The notes beneath the pieces were generated by a model, which saw only the letters and a program-made list of their open reading frames with translations, was not told where the DNA came from and did not search any database. From an uncultured Ectothiorhodospiraceae bacterium (GTDB lineage: Bacteria; Pseudomonadota; Gammaproteobacteria; UBA6429; Thiohalophilaceae), in contig CAMYMO010000428.1 of the NCBI GenBank assembly GCA_947259425.1, forward strand, positions 1 to 7,050: 7,050 nucleotides of DNA, written 5' to 3'. This document shows, piece after piece, positions 5,606 to 7,050 of this stretch (its first letter is position 1; every line of letters starts with the position of its first letter). Both the position numbers and the translations under genes were made by a program.

Positions 5606-6082
5606 ATGAAAGTGATAATTATTACCGGCTTGATTTTATTCTCTCAAATAATTTTTGCGGCTTCTGATGGCCCAACTAATAATTCCGGCGAAAATGACCT
5701 CAAATTAACGGGATTTCGTGAACTCAGCTGGGGCGATCCCGTTTCACAACATGAAAGCAAGTTAACCTTGTTTCAAAAAGGAGAGGGATTTGCACTTTAT
5801 CAACGCAAAGATGAAACCTTGCTCATCGGCACGGCAAAACTGACTAACTTAATTTACAGTTTCAACAACGGGAAATTTACCGGCGTCATATTTTATACGA
5901 AAGATTTATCGAATAAGACCGCTATCACCGCGTTACTGGATCAAACACTTTCCAAAAAACGGCGCAAACCCGGCAGTAATGATCGTTACATTAGCTGGAT
6001 TCACAAGCAGGTGAACGCAGGCATAAAATGCGGTAACACGAACATTTGCCAGATTTTTTATACCACCAGCAAAAAAAGATAA
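5606..6082 (+). CDS. Unknown exported (periplasmic) protein, 158 aa
   Basis: The product begins with a typical Sec signal peptide: one lysine at position 2, a hydrophobic core (residues 3-17) and a cleavage site after A18 or A19 before SDG. There is no lipobox cysteine, so a soluble periplasmic protein is expected. The mature part starts with a polar linker, then FRELSWGDP (37-45), a weakly basic strand-rich region (LIYSFNNGKFTGVIFY, 82-97), and a helix-like TAITALLDQTL (105-115). The tail has two cysteines, C142 and C148, spaced by five residues, which could form a disulfide in the periplasm. The FRxLxWG plus strand pattern resembles a group of uncharacterised exported proteins I recall without a name; no function is claimed. 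The start is supported by AAAAGGAAA 7 nt upstream. It ends with a lysine-rich tail directly against the stop of the opposing gene. Confidence 0.8.
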   Translation: MKVIIITGLILFSQIIFAASDGPTNNSGENDLKLTGFRELSWGDPVSQHESKLTLFQKGEGFALYQRKDETLLIGTAKLTNLIYSFNNGKFTGVIFYTKDLSNKTAITALLDQTLSKKRRKPGSNDRYISWIHKQVNAGIKCGNTNICQIFYTTSKKR

Positions 6083-7050
6083 CTAGGTACTATCCAGGTG
6101 TGGTTCATGTTCTTTAATCAATAGGCCTTTACGACCACTTAAGAAGCTCGCTGCTTTCGCGACCAGGAATCCCAGCCCAAAACGTAGTAGTCGGAAAAAA
6201 TGGTTGGGATAAGAAAAGGTAAGTTTGGTAAAGTACCAACCAATCTGGGGACGTTTATAAAAAGCTTTTAGTATTTCCTGATAATGTCGATCGAGCTCTT
6301 TAACGGTGATTCCTTCCGGTGCCCAAACGAAATTCATGCCATTCATTTTTTCCCAATGATCATCACGTATATTAGTTCCATAGATGTCACGATAAATAGG
6401 TGAACCAGGGTAAGGAGTAAACTTGGTCAGGTTCATGATGGTCATCGGAATATTGCGAATAAAATCTTTGGTCTGTTCGATGGTGTGCTCATCTTCACCA
6501 GGGAAACCCAGCATAAACAGCCCTTTGGTTCGAATCCCTGCATCGTAAGTCCATTTCACGGCTTGTGCGGACTTTTCGACTTCAGCTAGCTTATCCATTT
6601 TCTTCAATAGGTCGTTTGAACCGGTTTCCAAACCAAAACTGATCTCCCAACAACCAGCTTTTTTCATTAGCTCTAAGACATCCGGCTTTACCGTATCAAC
6701 ACGGGCGGTACAACTCCAGGTCATCTGCAATCCATCCTCAAGGATATAATTACATAACTCTTCGACCCGCACTTTACTTGCCAAAAATAAATCGTCGACA
6801 AAACCAATATGGTTGACACCGTATTTTTCATGTAATTGTTTCATCATGTCGAAAACGACTTTGGGCGAATAGTGGCGGACGCGTGCACCAAAGGTCGAGG
6901 TATCGCAAAATTTACAATGAAACGGGCATCCACGCGAGGCGGCGATGGTGGCGACCGGTCCGCGCGGAAAATCATAAATCGCGGGTTTATAGGCTTTCGG
7001 AAAATCGGGCAATAAATCCCAGGCCGGGTAGGGCAGTTCATCTAAAATTT
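6083..7050 (-). CDS. B12-binding-type radical SAM protein, N-terminus beyond the window
   Basis: The 321 visible C-terminal residues form a radical SAM domain that would cleave S-adenosylmethionine with a [4Fe-4S] cluster. Counting from the window edge, cluster ligands C41, C45 and C48 lie in SRGCPFHCKFCD. Other landmarks are FVDDLF near 83-88, WSCTARVD (111-118), ISFGLETGS (136-144), MLGFPGE (179-185) and TPYPGSPIY (211-219). The frame is open to the right edge; the TTG at 7012 is not a credible start because the 12 codons before it encode LDELPYPAWD, a linker usual between an N-terminal cobalamin-binding domain and the radical SAM domain. That cobalamin domain is expected outside the window and is inferred. 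The C-terminal part is basic with hydrophobic helices (FFRLLRFGLGFLVAKAASFL), suggesting membrane association. Relatives include methylases and hopanoid, chlorophyll or polysaccharide-linked enzymes; the substrate cannot be told here. Its stop abuts the convergent upstream gene. Confidence 0.9.
   Translation of the reverse strand, partial: ILDELPYPAWDLLPDFPKAYKPAIYDFPRGPVATIAASRGCPFHCKFCDTSTFGARVRHYSPKVVFDMMKQLHEKYGVNHIGFVDDLFLASKVRVEELCNYILEDGLQMTWSCTARVDTVKPDVLELMKKAGCWEISFGLETGSNDLLKKMDKLAEVEKSAQAVKWTYDAGIRTKGLFMLGFPGEDEHTIEQTKDFIRNIPMTIMNLTKFTPYPGSPIYRDIYGTNIRDDHWEKMNGMNFVWAPEGITVKELDRHYQEILKAFYKRPQIGWYFTKLTFSYPNHFFRLLRFGLGFLVAKAASFLSGRKGLLIKEHEPHLDST

Noticed and set aside
6068..6082. 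A7 run near the end of the exported protein as a programmed frameshift site.
   Set aside because: The zero-frame codons are AGC AAA AAA AGA, which does not fit the X XXY YYZ slippery pattern, and the site is two codons from the stop. No stimulatory structure is seen.
6844..7041. Minus-strand ORF beginning with ATG at 7041.
   Set aside because: It overlaps the radical SAM gene in another frame, has no recognisable motif and an unnatural composition; it is a shadow of the real gene.

Overview
The window reads as chromosomal DNA of a Gram-negative proteobacterium, most likely a gammaproteobacterium. The GlyQ and GlyS proteins are close in length and motif order to my recollection of the E. coli proteins. 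They are followed by a heptose-bisphosphate phosphatase (GmhB) and a PlsC-type acyltransferase, an order I recall from pseudomonads and relatives. GmhB points to an LPS-bearing outer membrane. Base composition is moderate and leucine TTA codons are frequent, so this does not look like a GC-rich Pseudomonas itself. I cannot name the genus.

Left part (1-4780): a short upstream region carries a good sigma70-type promoter and an inverted repeat. It is followed by five tightly packed plus-strand genes: glyQ, glyS, a MazG-like nucleotide pyrophosphohydrolase, gmhB and plsC. Junctions are a 4-nt ATGA overlap, a 1-nt TAATG overlap, then gaps of 16 and 11 nt, with no visible internal terminator. This looks like one operon joining glycine tRNA charging, nucleotide clean-up, LPS core heptose synthesis and phosphatidic acid synthesis.

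Middle part (4781-6082): a new promoter, whose -10 box coincides with a perfect DnaA-box 9-mer, precedes a 112-aa protein of unknown function with a very strong ribosome binding site. A 102-aa predicted cytoplasmic protein with a GTG start and a 158-aa predicted periplasmic protein follow on the same strand. I do not recognise a named function for any of the three.

Right part (6083-7050): a minus-strand gene for a radical SAM enzyme ends directly against the stop codon of the periplasmic protein, with no bases between them. It runs off the right edge. Its open frame continues past the first apparent start to the window end, and that extension carries the linker motif typical of B12-binding radical SAM proteins.

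I found no tRNA, rRNA, CRISPR array, insertion sequence or convincing intrinsic terminator. Most of the window is ordinary core genome. The less ordinary points are the MazG-like insertion in the glyQS-gmhB-plsC cluster, the DnaA box on a promoter, the three unknown small genes and several start-codon corrections.
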